DNA of 64,000 bases from Paraburkholderia domus (GCF_905220705.1 NZ_CAJNAT010000006.1:186001-250000); one strand, 5' to 3'. Counted from the stretch's first letter, positions 26,849-38,081 are shown. The notes: generated from the sequence alone by a model not told the origin. Program-made: numbers and translations.

Positions 26849-26938
26849 GCTTAGCCTCAGCTTCGTTCTGTTGCCAGCGTTGATTTTGCGCTCCAGGTGC
26901 TGCTGCGTTCACCTGCACGGCCTGAGCGCTCCGCTGCG

Positions 26939-28087
26939 CTAACTCTGCATCAACCGCTTCTGCCGCGCGACGTTCATGATGAGGCCGATTGCGACCCCCA
27001 GCGTAGTTAGCGCAGTGCCGCCGTAACTCATGAATGGCAGCGGCACGCCCACCACCGGCAAGATCCCGCTCACCATGCCGATGTTGACGAACGCGTAGGT
27101 GAAGAACGCCATTGTCAACGATCCGGCCAGCAGCCGCCCAAACAGCGTCGCCCCATTCGCCGCGATAAACAGTCCGCGCGCGATCAGCAGCATATAGAGC
27201 GTGAGCAGAACGATCCCGCCCGCCAGCCCGAATTCTTCGGAAAACACCGCGAAGATGAAATCGGTGTGCTTCTCAGGGATGAATTCCAGATGCGCCTGTG
27301 TACCCTTGAGCCAACCCTTGCCGAGTGGGCCGCCCGAGCCGATTGCAATCACCGCCTGAATCGTATGGAAACCCTTGCCGAGCGGATCGGACGTCGGATC
27401 GAGCAGCGTACAGATACGGTGCTTCTGATAATCGTGCATCAGCGGCCACTGCACTTCCGGCTGACAGATCTTGTCCTGGAACGCCGCGATTGAAGCGACA
27501 GCGATCACACCGGCAATCAGCACCGGCACGATCAGCTTGAAGCTGAGTCCAGCGAAATAAATCACGAAAAAGCCGGCCGCGAACACCAGCACGGCGGTGC
27601 CGAGGTCAGGCTGTTTGGCGATCAAACCGACCGGCACAATCAGAATCAGGAAGCCGACCAGAAAGTCGTACCAGCGCATCACGCCTTCGCGGCGCTGGTA
27701 GTACCAGGCCAGCATCAGCGGTGTGGCGATCTTCAGAATCTCCGACGGCTGGATCACCACGCCGACGTTGATCCAGCGCTTCGCACCCTTACGCGTGAGG
27801 CCGAACATCGCCACGGCAACCAGCAACGCGATCCCGAATGTATAGAGCGGGACCGCGAAGCGCATCAGCGTGGTGGGCGGCACATTGGCCAGCGCCCACA
27901 TCAGCACGAACGTCAGCATGATGTTGCGCAGTTGGTCTTCCACCCGGCCGGGCATGTCCAGCGTTGCGCTGTATAGCGTGACGATGCCGACGCACAGCAG
28001 CAGGAACACGATCAGGGCGAGCGGCCGGTCGAAGCCCACGAACATCCGCTTGATGCGGTCGAGCCAGGCGCGCTTGTCGAATTGCAT
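26939..28087 (-). CDS. rodA: Peptidoglycan glycosyltransferase RodA
   Basis: A 382-residue SEDS-family polytopic membrane protein that polymerises lipid II into glycan strands during cell elongation, paired with PBP2. About ten transmembrane segments are visible. Family features include the late segment GMVSGILPVVGVPLPFMSYGG and the WxP-adjacent region FIPEKHTDFIFAVFSEEFG. The ATG at 28087 is preceded by GAGAAAGG and begins the conserved region (MQFDKRAWLDRIKRM); the longer frame upstream is low-complexity read-through of the mrdA tail. Last gene of the mre operon. Confidence 0.96.
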   Translation of the reverse strand: MQFDKRAWLDRIKRMFVGFDRPLALIVFLLLCVGIVTLYSATLDMPGRVEDQLRNIMLTFVLMWALANVPPTTLMRFAVPLYTFGIALLVAVAMFGLTRKGAKRWINVGVVIQPSEILKIATPLMLAWYYQRREGVMRWYDFLVGFLILIVPVGLIAKQPDLGTAVLVFAAGFFVIYFAGLSFKLIVPVLIAGVIAVASIAAFQDKICQPEVQWPLMHDYQKHRICTLLDPTSDPLGKGFHTIQAVIAIGSGGPLGKGWLKGTQAHLEFIPEKHTDFIFAVFSEEFGLAGGIVLLTLYMLLIARGLFIAANGATLFGRLLAGSLTMAFFTYAFVNIGMVSGILPVVGVPLPFMSYGGTALTTLGVAIGLIMNVARQKRLMQS

Positions 28088-28097
28088 GCCTTTCTCC

Positions 28098-30419
28098 TTA
28101 CTCGTCGATGCCGCCGGAAACCGGCTGGCGTGGCGACGTAGGCTGAATGCTGTCATCCCGCGACGGGGCGGCGGCGGTCGGTGCCGGCTCGCTGCTCGGA
28201 CGGGGTTTGTGCGGGACGCCGGATTTACGCGGCGCCGGGTTCTTTGCGGTGGCAGACGCGGATGCCGATGAGGCAACGGCCGCCGATGCGCCGGATGCGG
28301 CAGCCGCCGCCGCGGCGGTCGATGCACTGGCCGTAGCCGATGCAGCCGCCGCAGCAGAAGCCGCCGCTGCGGCCGAAGCCGCACCCGGCATCGGCAGTGC
28401 CGTGAAGCCCGCCGCGACCTTGACCGGCTGCGCTGCGTCCTGCGGCGTCGGCGCGTCACCTACTTGAGGCGCCGACGCATCCTGCGTCGCCGAGGCCGCT
28501 GCCGCGACAGCCGCCGCCTCAGCGCCGGGCTTGTTCTTCCCAACCAGGTAGTAGTCGAGCACACGCCGCGCGATCGGGCCGGCCGCTTCCGCACCCCAGC
28601 CACCGTTTTCGACGATCAGCGCGAGCGCGATCTTCGGTTGCTCGGCAGGCGCGAAGGCGATGAAGAGCGCGTGGTCGCGCAGGTGTTCGGCGATCGCATG
28701 GCCTTTGTAGTTCGCGCCTTGCAGCGAGTAGACCTGTGCCGTACCGGTCTTGGCGGCCGCCTGATACGGTGCCCCGATGAACACCTTCGACGCCGTACCG
28801 TTGGTTACGACGCCTTCCATCGCGCGCTTGATGATGTCGATGTCCGATTGCTTCACGGCGATCTTGTCGCTCGGGTCACGCACGACCGGGCGCGTATCTT
28901 TCGTGATCGGATTTTCGATGTCGCGCACGAGGTGCGGCTTCATCACGACGCCATTGTTGGCGAGCGTGGCGGTGGCATGGGCGAGCTGGAGAATGGTGAA
29001 CGAGTTGTAGCCCTGGCCGATGCCCAGACTGATCGTTTCGCCTTCATACCAGCGCTGCTGCTCGGGCTTGCGGTACGCCTTGCGCTTCCAGTCCGTCGAC
29101 GGCAGGATACCGCGCGCTTCGCCAGAAATGTCGATGCCGGTGATCTGCCCGAAGCCCCATGGCTTCATGAAGCCGGCGATCGCGTTGACGCCGAGATCGT
29201 GCGCGAGCATGTAGAAATACGTGTCGTTCGACACCACGATCGCGCGATTCATGTCGACCCAGCCCTGGCCGGAGCGCACGTCGTTGCGGAACGTATGGCC
29301 GCCGAAAGTGTACGAACCCGGATCCTGGAAGCCCCAACCCGGCGTGCGCTTATGCAGCGTCAGCGCGGCGAGCGCCATGAACGGCTTGTAGGTCGAGCCC
29401 GGCGGATAGGTGCCGTGCAACGGGCGGTTCAGGAGCGGATGGTCGGGCGAGTTGTTGAGCTCGTCCCAGGTCTGCTGATCGATGCCGTCGACAAACGAAT
29501 TCGGATCGAAGCTCGGCGCCGACACGAAGGCGAGCACGTCGCCGGTTGCCGGTTCGATCGCGACCAGCGCCCCACGGCGGCCCGCAAAGGCCTGCTCGGC
29601 GACCTGCTGCAGGCCGATGTCGATCGACAGTTGGAGGTTATTGCCCGGCGTTGCCTGGGTGCGCGACAGCGTGCGCACGGGCCGCCCGCCGGCGGTCACT
29701 TCGACTTCCTCAAAACCGGTCTGGCCGTGCAGTTCCGTCTCGTAGCTCTGCTCGACGCCGATCTTGCCGATGTAGTCGGTGCCCTTGTAGTTGTTCGCGT
29801 CAAGGCGCGGATCGTAGTGGTCCGGATCGCTGTCGTTCTGATCGCTGGCGTCGTCGATGCGGTCCTGATCGCGCTGCGAAATCCGGCCGATATAGCCAAT
29901 CACATGCGCTGCGGTCGGTCCGAGCGGGTACTGGCGGAACAGGCGCGCGCGCACTTCCACGCCCGGGAAGCGGAAGCGTTGCGCGGTGAAGCGCGCGACT
30001 TCGTCGTCGGTGAGGCGGGTGCGGATCGGCAGGCTCTCGAAGTTCTTCGAGTCTTCCTGCAGCTTCTTGAAGCGGCGCCGGTCGCGTGCGTCGATCGAGA
30101 CCACGGTGGCCAGGTTGTCGATTACGTTTTCGAGCGTATCGTTCAGCTTCGACGGTGTGAGTTCGAGCGTGTACGCTGAGTAGTTCTTGGCCAGCACCAC
30201 GCCGTTGCGGTCGGTGATGATGCCTCGGTTCGGCACGATCGGGGCGACCGAGATGCGGTTTTCATCGGCTTGCAGCGAATACTTGCTGTAGTGCCAGACC
30301 TGCAGGACCAGGAAACGGAAGCCGATCAGCCCGAAGCAGACGAACACGAACACGCCCGCCGCCGCGACGCGCAGGCGGAACTTCGAGAGCTGTTGCTGAG
30401 TGTCCTTGAATTCGGTCAT
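28098..30419 (-). CDS. mrdA: Penicillin-binding protein 2 with long low-complexity tail
   Basis: A 773-residue class B penicillin-binding protein that crosslinks peptidoglycan in the elongasome. One N-terminal transmembrane helix (about residues 16-40) precedes the pedestal. Transpeptidase motifs are complete: S342-T-Y-K345, S397-N-D and K557-T-G. An Asp/Asn-rich insertion (residues 188-212) lies in the pedestal. After residue ~634 comes a ~140-residue tail of Ala, Ser and Pro, then basic residues, absent from E. coli PBP2. The ATG at 30419 (MTEFKDTQQQ) is preferred over a TTG at 30431. It ends 10 bases before rodA. Confidence 0.95.
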   Translation of the reverse strand: MTEFKDTQQQLSKFRLRVAAAGVFVFVCFGLIGFRFLVLQVWHYSKYSLQADENRISVAPIVPNRGIITDRNGVVLAKNYSAYTLELTPSKLNDTLENVIDNLATVVSIDARDRRRFKKLQEDSKNFESLPIRTRLTDDEVARFTAQRFRFPGVEVRARLFRQYPLGPTAAHVIGYIGRISQRDQDRIDDASDQNDSDPDHYDPRLDANNYKGTDYIGKIGVEQSYETELHGQTGFEEVEVTAGGRPVRTLSRTQATPGNNLQLSIDIGLQQVAEQAFAGRRGALVAIEPATGDVLAFVSAPSFDPNSFVDGIDQQTWDELNNSPDHPLLNRPLHGTYPPGSTYKPFMALAALTLHKRTPGWGFQDPGSYTFGGHTFRNDVRSGQGWVDMNRAIVVSNDTYFYMLAHDLGVNAIAGFMKPWGFGQITGIDISGEARGILPSTDWKRKAYRKPEQQRWYEGETISLGIGQGYNSFTILQLAHATATLANNGVVMKPHLVRDIENPITKDTRPVVRDPSDKIAVKQSDIDIIKRAMEGVVTNGTASKVFIGAPYQAAAKTGTAQVYSLQGANYKGHAIAEHLRDHALFIAFAPAEQPKIALALIVENGGWGAEAAGPIARRVLDYYLVGKNKPGAEAAAVAAAASATQDASAPQVGDAPTPQDAAQPVKVAAGFTALPMPGAASAAAAASAAAAASATASASTAAAAAAASGASAAVASSASASATAKNPAPRKSGVPHKPRPSSEPAPTAAAPSRDDSIQPTSPRQPVSGGIDE

Positions 30420-30560
30420 GCGATTCTGCAAAAGGCCACGTGACGGCCATCATGAGTGTGCGCCCAAACCGGCCGGAGCCGGGAGGCATGAACAGCGATG
30501 CGTATCGAGCGGGCCGGGTGGCTGGGTTCCATCGGAACGGCCGACGGGCTCGAAGCGTCT

Positions 30561-31073
30561 TTAAATCGGCCGCGTGTCGTCCGGATCAGCCGGACGGCGC
30601 TGCGGCATCAGCAGCAGCATGCTGGCGATCGGCCACAGTGCGGCTTCGACGAAGCCGTCGATCAGGTAACCCCAGCCCGGAAACGCCGCGCCCGTCAGCA
30701 GACGGATCACGAACGGCGCCACTTGCGCGACGACCAGCAGCGGCATGACCGCGAAGGTCTGCACACCGATCGACATCCACAGCACGCGGCGATGGATCGT
30801 AATCGCGCCGTACGACAACAACGTATACGCCAGCGCGTGCTCGCCGAGCAGGCTGGCGTTGTGCACGTCCATCAGCAAGCCGAGGAAGAACGCGATGCCC
30901 ATGCCGACCTTGCGCGGCTGGTGCACGTTCCAGAACAGCAGCACGAGCGCCACGAAGTCCGGTACGCCGGCAAGGCGCCCCCACGGCATCAGATTCAGCA
31001 AGAACGCCGCAGCGAGGCTGAACGAGATGAAGTACGGATTGACCGGCTGCAGGATGTATTGCGGACGGTTCAT
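30561..31073 (-). CDS. mreD: Rod shape-determining protein MreD
   Basis: A 170-residue inner-membrane protein with five to six hydrophobic segments, matching MreD in size and in FLLNLMPWGRLAGVPDFV and VGMGIAFFLGLLMDV. MreD links the MreB cytoskeleton with MreC and the PBP2-RodA synthase. Its start codon overlaps the mreC stop by four bases, showing translational coupling. Confidence 0.93.
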   Translation of the reverse strand: MNRPQYILQPVNPYFISFSLAAAFLLNLMPWGRLAGVPDFVALVLLFWNVHQPRKVGMGIAFFLGLLMDVHNASLLGEHALAYTLLSYGAITIHRRVLWMSIGVQTFAVMPLLVVAQVAPFVIRLLTGAAFPGWGYLIDGFVEAALWPIASMLLLMPQRRPADPDDTRPI

Positions 31074-32167
31074 GGCTGGGCCCCCGGCGTGGTTTGCGGC
31101 TTCGCGCTCTTGTCGGCGGCCGGTTTCTTTTCGGTAGCGGCTTTCTTCTCCGTGGCCGTGGTTTTGGCCGGCGGTTTTTCAGCGGGCTTGGCAGCAGCGA
31201 CCGGCTTTTCAGCAGGCTTCGCAGCGGTTTTATCCGCCGCGGGCTTGCTATCCGTGGGCTTGCCGCCCTTCTTCGCTTTCGCGTCCTTGGCGGTTGTAGC
31301 CGCATCGGGCTCTTCCGCAGGACGCGGCGGCACGTTATTCAGGTAGTGCAGCACCAGTAACTGACGCGCGCCACGCACGGGAGCAACCGGCAAGCAGATC
31401 ACGCGCGCGAACGCCGTATCGGCCTGTTTGTCGACCCGCACGACCTTGGCGACCGGCAAGCCCGGCGGATAAACGCCGTCGAGCCCGCTGGTGACGAGTT
31501 CGTCGCCGGTCTGAACGTCGGCGCTGATCGGCACGAAGCGCAGGTCGAGCGTATCGCCCTTCGGCGTGCCGTAAATCACGCTGCGCAAGCCGGTGCGCAC
31601 GATTTGCACAGGCACGGCCTGATCCTTGTCGGTGAGCAGCGTCACTTCGGCTTGCAGCGGGAACACACGCGTCACCTGACCGATCACGCCATCTTCATTG
31701 ACGACGGGCGAACCGTCCTGGACGCCTTGCTGCGCGCCGCGGCCGATCACGACCTTCTGCGTGAACGGATCGCGCGTGTCGTACTGAATTTCGGCGGGCA
31801 GCGATTGCGTGGTCGAGCGCTGCGAGAGTTGCAGCAGCGCGCGCAAATGGGTGTTTTCAGCGGCCAGTTCGGCGGCCGTATTGGCTTGCTGCGAGAGCTG
31901 GAGATCTTTGGTGCGCAGCTTATCGTTCTCCTGGCGCAGCGTGGCGCTGGTCACGGCCAGGTCGGCAGCGCCCATGAAGATGTCGCGCGGCACCAGGGCT
32001 GCGCGTTGCAACGGATAAAGACCCGCGCCGAGCACGCCACGAACGATTTCGAGCGTTTTGAAGCGTGCATCGGAGATCAGCAGGGCGAGCGCCAGCAAGA
32101 CAAAAAACACCAGCCGTGCGAGAGCGGACGGGCCTTGCTTGAACAGGGGCGGCGGACTGTATTCCAT
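31070..32167 (-). CDS. mreC: Rod shape-determining protein MreC with Lys/Ala/Pro-rich tail
   Basis: A 365-residue bitopic protein. A transmembrane helix near residues 17-36 is followed by a coiled coil (ATLRQENDKLRTKDLQLSQQ) and the paired beta-barrel domains (VVIGRGAQQGVQDGSPV, DLRFVPISADVQTGDELVT) that bind PBP2 in the periplasm. The last ~79 residues are a repetitive Lys/Ala/Pro/Thr tail of the AAKPAEKP type not present in E. coli MreC. It starts 153 bases after the mreB stop; that gap contains a hairpin. Confidence 0.95.
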   Translation of the reverse strand: MEYSPPPLFKQGPSALARLVFFVLLALALLISDARFKTLEIVRGVLGAGLYPLQRAALVPRDIFMGAADLAVTSATLRQENDKLRTKDLQLSQQANTAAELAAENTHLRALLQLSQRSTTQSLPAEIQYDTRDPFTQKVVIGRGAQQGVQDGSPVVNEDGVIGQVTRVFPLQAEVTLLTDKDQAVPVQIVRTGLRSVIYGTPKGDTLDLRFVPISADVQTGDELVTSGLDGVYPPGLPVAKVVRVDKQADTAFARVICLPVAPVRGARQLLVLHYLNNVPPRPAEEPDAATTAKDAKAKKGGKPTDSKPAADKTAAKPAEKPVAAAKPAEKPPAKTTATEKKAATEKKPAADKSAKPQTTPGAQP

Positions 32168-32257
32168 GGTCGGCGCCGGGGGCGTGAGCGGTTGGGTGAG
32201 ACGGCGGCGCGCGAGGGACGCGCGTTCAGCGCGCGGAGGCTGGCAGGCCCAGCCAAC

Positions 32258-32287
32258 GGCAAACCGGCCCGCAAGGGGCCGTTTGCC
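32258..32287. other. Hairpin in the mreB-mreC gap
   Basis: GGCAAAC and GTTTGCC pair outside GGCCC and GGGCC (one bulged base), with a GCAA loop region. There is no T-run after it in the minus direction. It could stabilise the mreB end of the operon mRNA or reduce read-through into mreC; this is inference. Confidence 0.45.
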
Positions 32288-32320
32288 TGATCCGCGCTAC
32301 TGACATGGAGACGGGCTCGC

Positions 32321-33364
<1,044 letters not shown>

Positions 33365-33597
33365 TCAAAATCCTGTCTCGCTTGGGGCCAGCCCTCGCAA
33401 CGGTTGCGCAGGGCGGCAGCGGAAAAAATAACAGCTTCAACCGGGCGGAAGCGGCGCCACAGGAACTTGAAGCTGCGAGGGAGTCTACCGGAGGCCGGTG
33501 CAAGGCCAAGTCAGAAAAATCCGAACTATCTTTGGGAATTGTTCAGAAAGGCCTTGGTAAGTCGGTCCGGGTTTGGGTCGAACGCGTAATGATACCT

Positions 33598-33603
33598 TAT
33601 AAT
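33598..33603 (+). promoter_or_regulatory. Probable -10 element of the gatCAB promoter
   Basis: A perfect TATAAT stands 142 bases before the gatC start codon in an AT-rich stretch of the divergent mreB-gatC gap. The best -35 match (TTGGGT at 33573-33578, 19-base spacing) is weak, so promoter function is likely but not certain. The rest of the 33365-33744 gap shows no gene. Confidence 0.4.
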
Positions 33604-33744
33604 TTTGGATGTTTTGAAGGAAACGGACGGCACTTTTTGCCGCCGCTGGCCCCTTTTTCGAGGTCTTCCTCCAGTGTCGTAACCCGCTGTCGCAGCATCG
33701 TTTTTCCCGCGCTGCGGCGGTCCACCACATTTTCCGGTGACTGC

Positions 33745-34044
33745 ATGGCTCTGACCCTGACCGATGTTAAACGCATCGCGCACCTCGCGCGGCTCGAACT
33801 GGCTGACGCCGACGCTGAGCACACGCTCGTCCAGCTCAATGATTTCTTTGGCCTCGTCGAGCAAATGCAGGCGGTCGATACCACCGGCATCGCTCCGCTT
33901 GCCCATCCGATCGAGCAGATCGAAGACGTCGCGTTGCGTCTGCGTGACGACGCGGTGACCGAAACGGTCGACCGTGAAGCCTTCCAGCGCCCGGCGCCGG
34001 CCGTTCAGGACGGCCTGTACCTCGTGCCGAAGGTGATCGAGTAA
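33745..34044 (+). CDS. gatC: Asp-tRNA(Asn)/Glu-tRNA(Gln) amidotransferase subunit C
   Basis: A 99-residue GatC. Residues 1-40 ([17 protein letters not shown]) and the later [20 protein letters not shown] match the family, which wraps around GatA and stabilises the GatCAB complex. The ATG at 33745 starts the conserved region; the longer frame upstream is non-coding. gatA follows after 43 bases. Confidence 0.95.
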   Translation: MALTLTDVKRIAHLARLELADADAEHTLVQLNDFFGLVEQMQAVDTTGIAPLAHPIEQIEDVALRLRDDAVTETVDREAFQRPAPAVQDGLYLVPKVIE

Positions 34045-34087
34045 GTGATCGACCAAGACTCGCGAATCAAGCCCAGGATAAAACGCA

Positions 34088-35575
34088 ATGCATGAAAAAA
34101 GCTTGACCGAACTGCGCGCCGCATTGGCAGCCAAGGAATGCTCGGCAGTCGAACTGGCGCAGCTCTATCTGAAGCGGATCGACGCGGCAAATAGCCTGAA
34201 CGCCTTCATTCAGGTCGACGCCGATCTGACGCTCGCGCAGGCGAAAGCGGCCGACGCGCTGCTTCACGCCGGCCACGCCGGCCCGCTGGTCGGCCTGCCG
34301 ATCGCGCACAAGGACGTGTTCGTCACCAAGGGTTGGCGCTCCACGGCCGGCTCGAAGATGCTGTCGAACTACGAAAGTCCGTTCGATGCGACGGTGGTCG
34401 CGCGTCTGCAGAACGCCGGCATGGTGTGCGTGGGCAAGACCAATATGGACGAGTTCGCGATGGGCTCGTCCAACGAGAATTCGTACTTTGGTCCCGTGGA
34501 GAATCCGTGGGATCGTAAGGCTGTGCCGGGCGGTTCGTCGGGTGGTTCGGCTGCGGCTGTGGCGGCGCGTCTCGCGCCCGCTGCCACCGGCACCGATACC
34601 GGCGGCTCGATCCGTCAGCCGGCGTCGTTCTCCGGCATCACCGGCATCAAGCCGACGTACGGCCGCGTGTCGCGCTACGGGATGATCGCGTTCGCGTCGT
34701 CGCTGGATCAGGGCGGCCCGATGGCCCAGACCGCCGCGGATTGCGCGACGCTGCTCAACGCCATGGCCGGTTTCGACGAGCGCGATTCGACCAGCCTCAC
34801 GCGCGAAGACGAAGACTTCACGCGTTACATCGGCAAGACGTGGAAAGACGACGGCGCGGACAAACCGCTCGCCGGCCTGCGCATCGGCCTGCCGAAAGAG
34901 TACTTCGGCGCAGGCTTGGCCGACGACGTGCGCGCCTCGATCGACGCAGCTTTGAAGCAATACGAAGCGCTCGGCGCGACGCTGGTGGAAGTCTCGCTGC
35001 CGAAAACCGAACTGTCGATCCCGGTGTACTACGTGATCGCGCCGGCGGAAGCTTCGTCGAACCTGTCGCGTTTCGACGGTGTGCGCTTCGGCCATCGCGC
35101 CGCGGAGTATCGCGATCTGCTCGACATGTACAAGAAGTCACGTGCCGAGGGCTTCGGTCCGGAAGTGAAGCGCCGCATTCTGGTGGGCGCGTATGTGCTG
35201 TCGCATGGCTATTACGACGCGTACTACCTGCAAGCCCAAAAGATCCGCCGGATCATCGCGCAAGACTTCCAGGAAGCGTTCAAGCAGTGCGACGTGATCA
35301 TGGGACCGGTCGCGCCGTCGGTGGCGTGGGACCTCGGCGCAAAGGGCGACGATCCGGTGCAGATGTATCTGGCCGACATCTACACGCTGTCGGTGAGCCT
35401 CGCCGGTTTGCCTGGCATGAGCGTGCCGTGCGGTTTCGGTGCGGGCGCGAACGCGCAGCGTCCGGTGGGTCTGCAGATCATCGGCAACTATTTCAATGAA
35501 GCCCGGATGCTGCAAGTGGCCGACGCGTTCCAGCGCGCGACCGACTGGCACCGCAAAGCACCGGCAGGAGTGTGA
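34088..35575 (+). CDS. gatA: Asp-tRNA(Asn)/Glu-tRNA(Gln) amidotransferase subunit A
   Basis: A 495-residue amidase-signature protein that hydrolyses glutamine to feed ammonia to GatB. The Ser-cisSer-Lys triad motifs are visible: lysine in [22 protein letters not shown], and the nucleophile in [13 protein letters not shown]. Standard length. Implies that Asn-tRNA and/or Gln-tRNA are made by transamidation in this organism. Middle gene of gatCAB. Confidence 0.97.
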   Translation: MHEKSLTELRAALAAKECSAVELAQLYLKRIDAANSLNAFIQVDADLTLAQAKAADALLHAGHAGPLVGLPIAHKDVFVTKGWRSTAGSKMLSNYESPFDATVVARLQNAGMVCVGKTNMDEFAMGSSNENSYFGPVENPWDRKAVPGGSSGGSAAAVAARLAPAATGTDTGGSIRQPASFSGITGIKPTYGRVSRYGMIAFASSLDQGGPMAQTAADCATLLNAMAGFDERDSTSLTREDEDFTRYIGKTWKDDGADKPLAGLRIGLPKEYFGAGLADDVRASIDAALKQYEALGATLVEVSLPKTELSIPVYYVIAPAEASSNLSRFDGVRFGHRAAEYRDLLDMYKKSRAEGFGPEVKRRILVGAYVLSHGYYDAYYLQAQKIRRIIAQDFQEAFKQCDVIMGPVAPSVAWDLGAKGDDPVQMYLADIYTLSVSLAGLPGMSVPCGFGAGANAQRPVGLQIIGNYFNEARMLQVADAFQRATDWHRKAPAGV

Positions 35576-35580
35576 GCACC

Positions 35581-37056
35581 ATGGCCAAGCAATGGGAAGT
35601 CGTGATCGGTCTGGAGACCCACGCGCAACTGTCGACTCAATCGAAGATTTTCTCGGGCGCCGCCACGCAATTCGGCGCTGCGCCTAATACGCAGGCCTGC
35701 CCCGTCGATCTGGCATTGCCGGGTTCGCTGCCGGTGATGAACCGCGGCGCCGTGGAGCGCGCGATTCAGTTTGGCCTCGCAATCGGCTCGACGATTGCGC
35801 CGCGCAGCATCTTCGCGCGCAAGAATTATTTCTACCCCGATCTGCCGAAGGGCTATCAGATCAGCCAGTACGAAATCCCCGTCGTGCAGGGCGGCCAGGT
35901 GACGATTCAGGTTCCGGCTAACGAAAAGGCGGGCAAGGAAGCGTACGAGAAGGTCGTCAACCTGACGCGCGCTCACCTCGAAGAAGACGCGGGCAAGTCG
36001 CTGCACGAAGACTTCGCGGGCATGACCGGTATCGACCTGAATCGCGCCGGCACGCCGCTGCTCGAAATCGTCACCGAACCGGAAATGCGCAGCGCGGCTG
36101 AAGCGGTCGCGTATGCCAAGACGTTGCACACGCTGGTCACATGGCTCGGCATCTGCGACGGCAACATGCAGGAAGGCTCGTTCCGTTGCGACGCGAACGT
36201 GTCGGTGCGCCCGGTCGGTCAGGCGGAATTCGGCACGCGTGCCGAGATCAAGAACCTGAACTCGTTCCGCTTCCTCGAAGAAGCGATCCAGTACGAAGTG
36301 CGCCGTCAGATCGAATTGATCGAGGACGGCGGCACGGTGGTGCAGGAAACGCGTCTGTACGATCCGGACAAGCGCGAAACGCGCTCGATGCGCAGCAAGG
36401 AAGACGCGCACGACTACCGCTATTTCCCCGATCCCGATCTGATGCCGCTCGTGATCGACTCGGCGTGGGTCGAGCGCGTGAAGAGCGAGATGCCGGAACT
36501 GCCGGTCGCGATTCAACAGCGCTTCGTCACGCAATACGGCCTGACGCCGTACGACGCGAACGTGCTGACGTCGAGCAAGGCTATGGCTGCATATTACGAA
36601 GCGGTCGTCCTCAAGGTCGGTCCGTCGAACGCCAAGGTCGCGGCTAACTGGCTGATGGGCGAAGTGTCGTCACAACTGAATCGCGAAGACCTGGACATCG
36701 CCGAGAGCCCGGTTTCGTCCGTGCAACTCGCGCTGTTGCTGCAACGTATCGCCGACGGCACGATCTCGAACAAGATTGCCAAGGAAATTTTCCTCGCGAT
36801 CTGGGAAGAGAAGGCTACCGACGAAGGCGCTGCCGATCGCATCATCGAAGCGAAGGGTTTGAAGCAGATTTCGGACACCGGCGCGCTGGAAGCGATCATC
36901 GACGAAGTGCTCGCCGCGAACCCGAAGTCGGTTGAGGAATTCCGCGCGGGCAAGGAAAAGGCATTCAACGCACTGATTGGTCAGGCGATGAAAGCGACCA
37001 AGGGCAAGGCTAATCCGGCTCAGGTGAACGAACTGCTGAAGAAGAAGCTGTCCTGA
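35581..37056 (+). CDS. gatB: Asp-tRNA(Asn)/Glu-tRNA(Gln) amidotransferase subunit B
   Basis: A 491-residue GatB that phosphorylates the mischarged aminoacyl-tRNA and amidates it. The N-terminal kinase-like cradle starts [35 protein letters not shown] and the [19 protein letters not shown] segment are conserved; the C-terminal YqeY-like helical tail ends in LLKKKLS. I chose the ATG at 35581 because GGAG is 10 bases upstream, while the in-frame GTG at 35572 would overlap the ribosome site. Confidence 0.97.
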   Translation: MAKQWEVVIGLETHAQLSTQSKIFSGAATQFGAAPNTQACPVDLALPGSLPVMNRGAVERAIQFGLAIGSTIAPRSIFARKNYFYPDLPKGYQISQYEIPVVQGGQVTIQVPANEKAGKEAYEKVVNLTRAHLEEDAGKSLHEDFAGMTGIDLNRAGTPLLEIVTEPEMRSAAEAVAYAKTLHTLVTWLGICDGNMQEGSFRCDANVSVRPVGQAEFGTRAEIKNLNSFRFLEEAIQYEVRRQIELIEDGGTVVQETRLYDPDKRETRSMRSKEDAHDYRYFPDPDLMPLVIDSAWVERVKSEMPELPVAIQQRFVTQYGLTPYDANVLTSSKAMAAYYEAVVLKVGPSNAKVAANWLMGEVSSQLNREDLDIAESPVSSVQLALLLQRIADGTISNKIAKEIFLAIWEEKATDEGAADRIIEAKGLKQISDTGALEAIIDEVLAANPKSVEEFRAGKEKAFNALIGQAMKATKGKANPAQVNELLKKKLS

Positions 37057-37106
37057 GTTGACCCTCAATTGAAGAGCCATGGCTGAAGCGCGAGCTTTAG
37101 CTGTCA

Positions 37107-37144
37107 CGGGCTGTTGCCGGAAACGAAAGTGGGGCAGCGGCCCG
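37107..37144 (+). terminator. Probable terminator of gatCAB
   Basis: CGGGCTGTTGCC (37107-37118) pairs with GGCAGCGGCCCG (37133-37144) over 12 bp including two G-U pairs, with a 14-nt loop, followed by TTTCATTTT. It lies 50 bases after gatB. Confidence 0.65.
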
Positions 37145-37187
37145 TTTCATTTTGCGGGCCCGTTTAAACGCAGATCACGGAGTGTGA

Positions 37188-38027
37188 ATGGCGAAGCAAC
37201 CCGAACTCGACGACTTCCGCGTACCGTATTTCGACGACGGCAAGAAGAGCATCAAATTCTCGCTTGAGGCTTTCGACCCGGCCGCGAAGCCTTTCTCGAC
37301 CGGTTCGAAAGATTCCGACCGGGCGCGTTTGTCGGAGATCGGCGCGAAACTCGACACACTGCAGGAGTGCCTGCACGCGCAGCAGCAGCGTCGGGTGTTG
37401 CTGGTGCTGCAGGGCATGGACACGAGCGGCAAGGACGGCACGATCCGCGCGGTGTTTCATGACGTCGATCCGCTCGGTTTGCGCATCGTGCCGTTCAAAG
37501 CGCCGACGCCCGTCGAACTGGCGCACGATTTCCTGTGGCGCGTGCATGCCCAGGCACCCGCTGCCGGCGAACTGACCATCTTCAATCGCAGTCACTACGA
37601 AGATTTGCTGGTGCCGACCGTGCTCGGCAATCTGGATGCCGAAGCATTCGAACGGCGCTGTTGTCACATTCGCCAATTTGAATCGCTGCTGGCCGACAGC
37701 GGTACGACTATCGTCAAGTGCATGCTGCACATTTCAAAAGAAGAGCAGCGTCAGCGTCTGCAGGCGCGTATTGACGATCCGAGCAAGCACTGGAAATTCG
37801 ACGTCTCCGATCTCGAAGCACGCAAGCAGTGGGACAAATATCAGGCGGCTTATCGCGACGCACTGGACGCGACGTCGACCGACTACGCGCCCTGGTACGT
37901 GGTTCCGGCCGATTCGAAGACCCACCGCAATGTGATGGTCGCCGAATTGTTGTTGCGCACGTTCGAAGCGCTGAAGCTCGAATATCCGCCTGCCAAAGAA
38001 TCGCTGAAGGGTATCAAGGTCGAATGA
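37188..38027 (+). CDS. Polyphosphate kinase 2 family protein
   Basis: A 279-residue PPK2-fold kinase that transfers phosphate from polyphosphate to a nucleoside mono- or diphosphate. Walker A is GMDTSGKDG at residues 76-84; the Walker B/lid region is FNRSHYEDLLV. The segment VPFKAPTPVELAHDFLWRVH resembles the class III enzymes that can phosphorylate both AMP and ADP, more than class I; this class call is my reading of the motif. CGGAG precedes the ATG. Same strand as gatCAB but behind a terminator-like hairpin; it precedes xth by 54 bases. Confidence 0.88.
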   Translation: MAKQPELDDFRVPYFDDGKKSIKFSLEAFDPAAKPFSTGSKDSDRARLSEIGAKLDTLQECLHAQQQRRVLLVLQGMDTSGKDGTIRAVFHDVDPLGLRIVPFKAPTPVELAHDFLWRVHAQAPAAGELTIFNRSHYEDLLVPTVLGNLDAEAFERRCCHIRQFESLLADSGTTIVKCMLHISKEEQRQRLQARIDDPSKHWKFDVSDLEARKQWDKYQAAYRDALDATSTDYAPWYVVPADSKTHRNVMVAELLLRTFEALKLEYPPAKESLKGIKVE

Positions 38028-38081
38028 CCGTATGCTTTTTGCCCTTTGATCTAACAACGAATCGAACATAAAAGGAACGAC

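Noticed and set aside
28464..30179. 571-residue frame antisense to mrdA
   Set aside because: Shadow frame of Arg/Val/Asp-rich composition; PBP2 motifs on the minus strand are intact.
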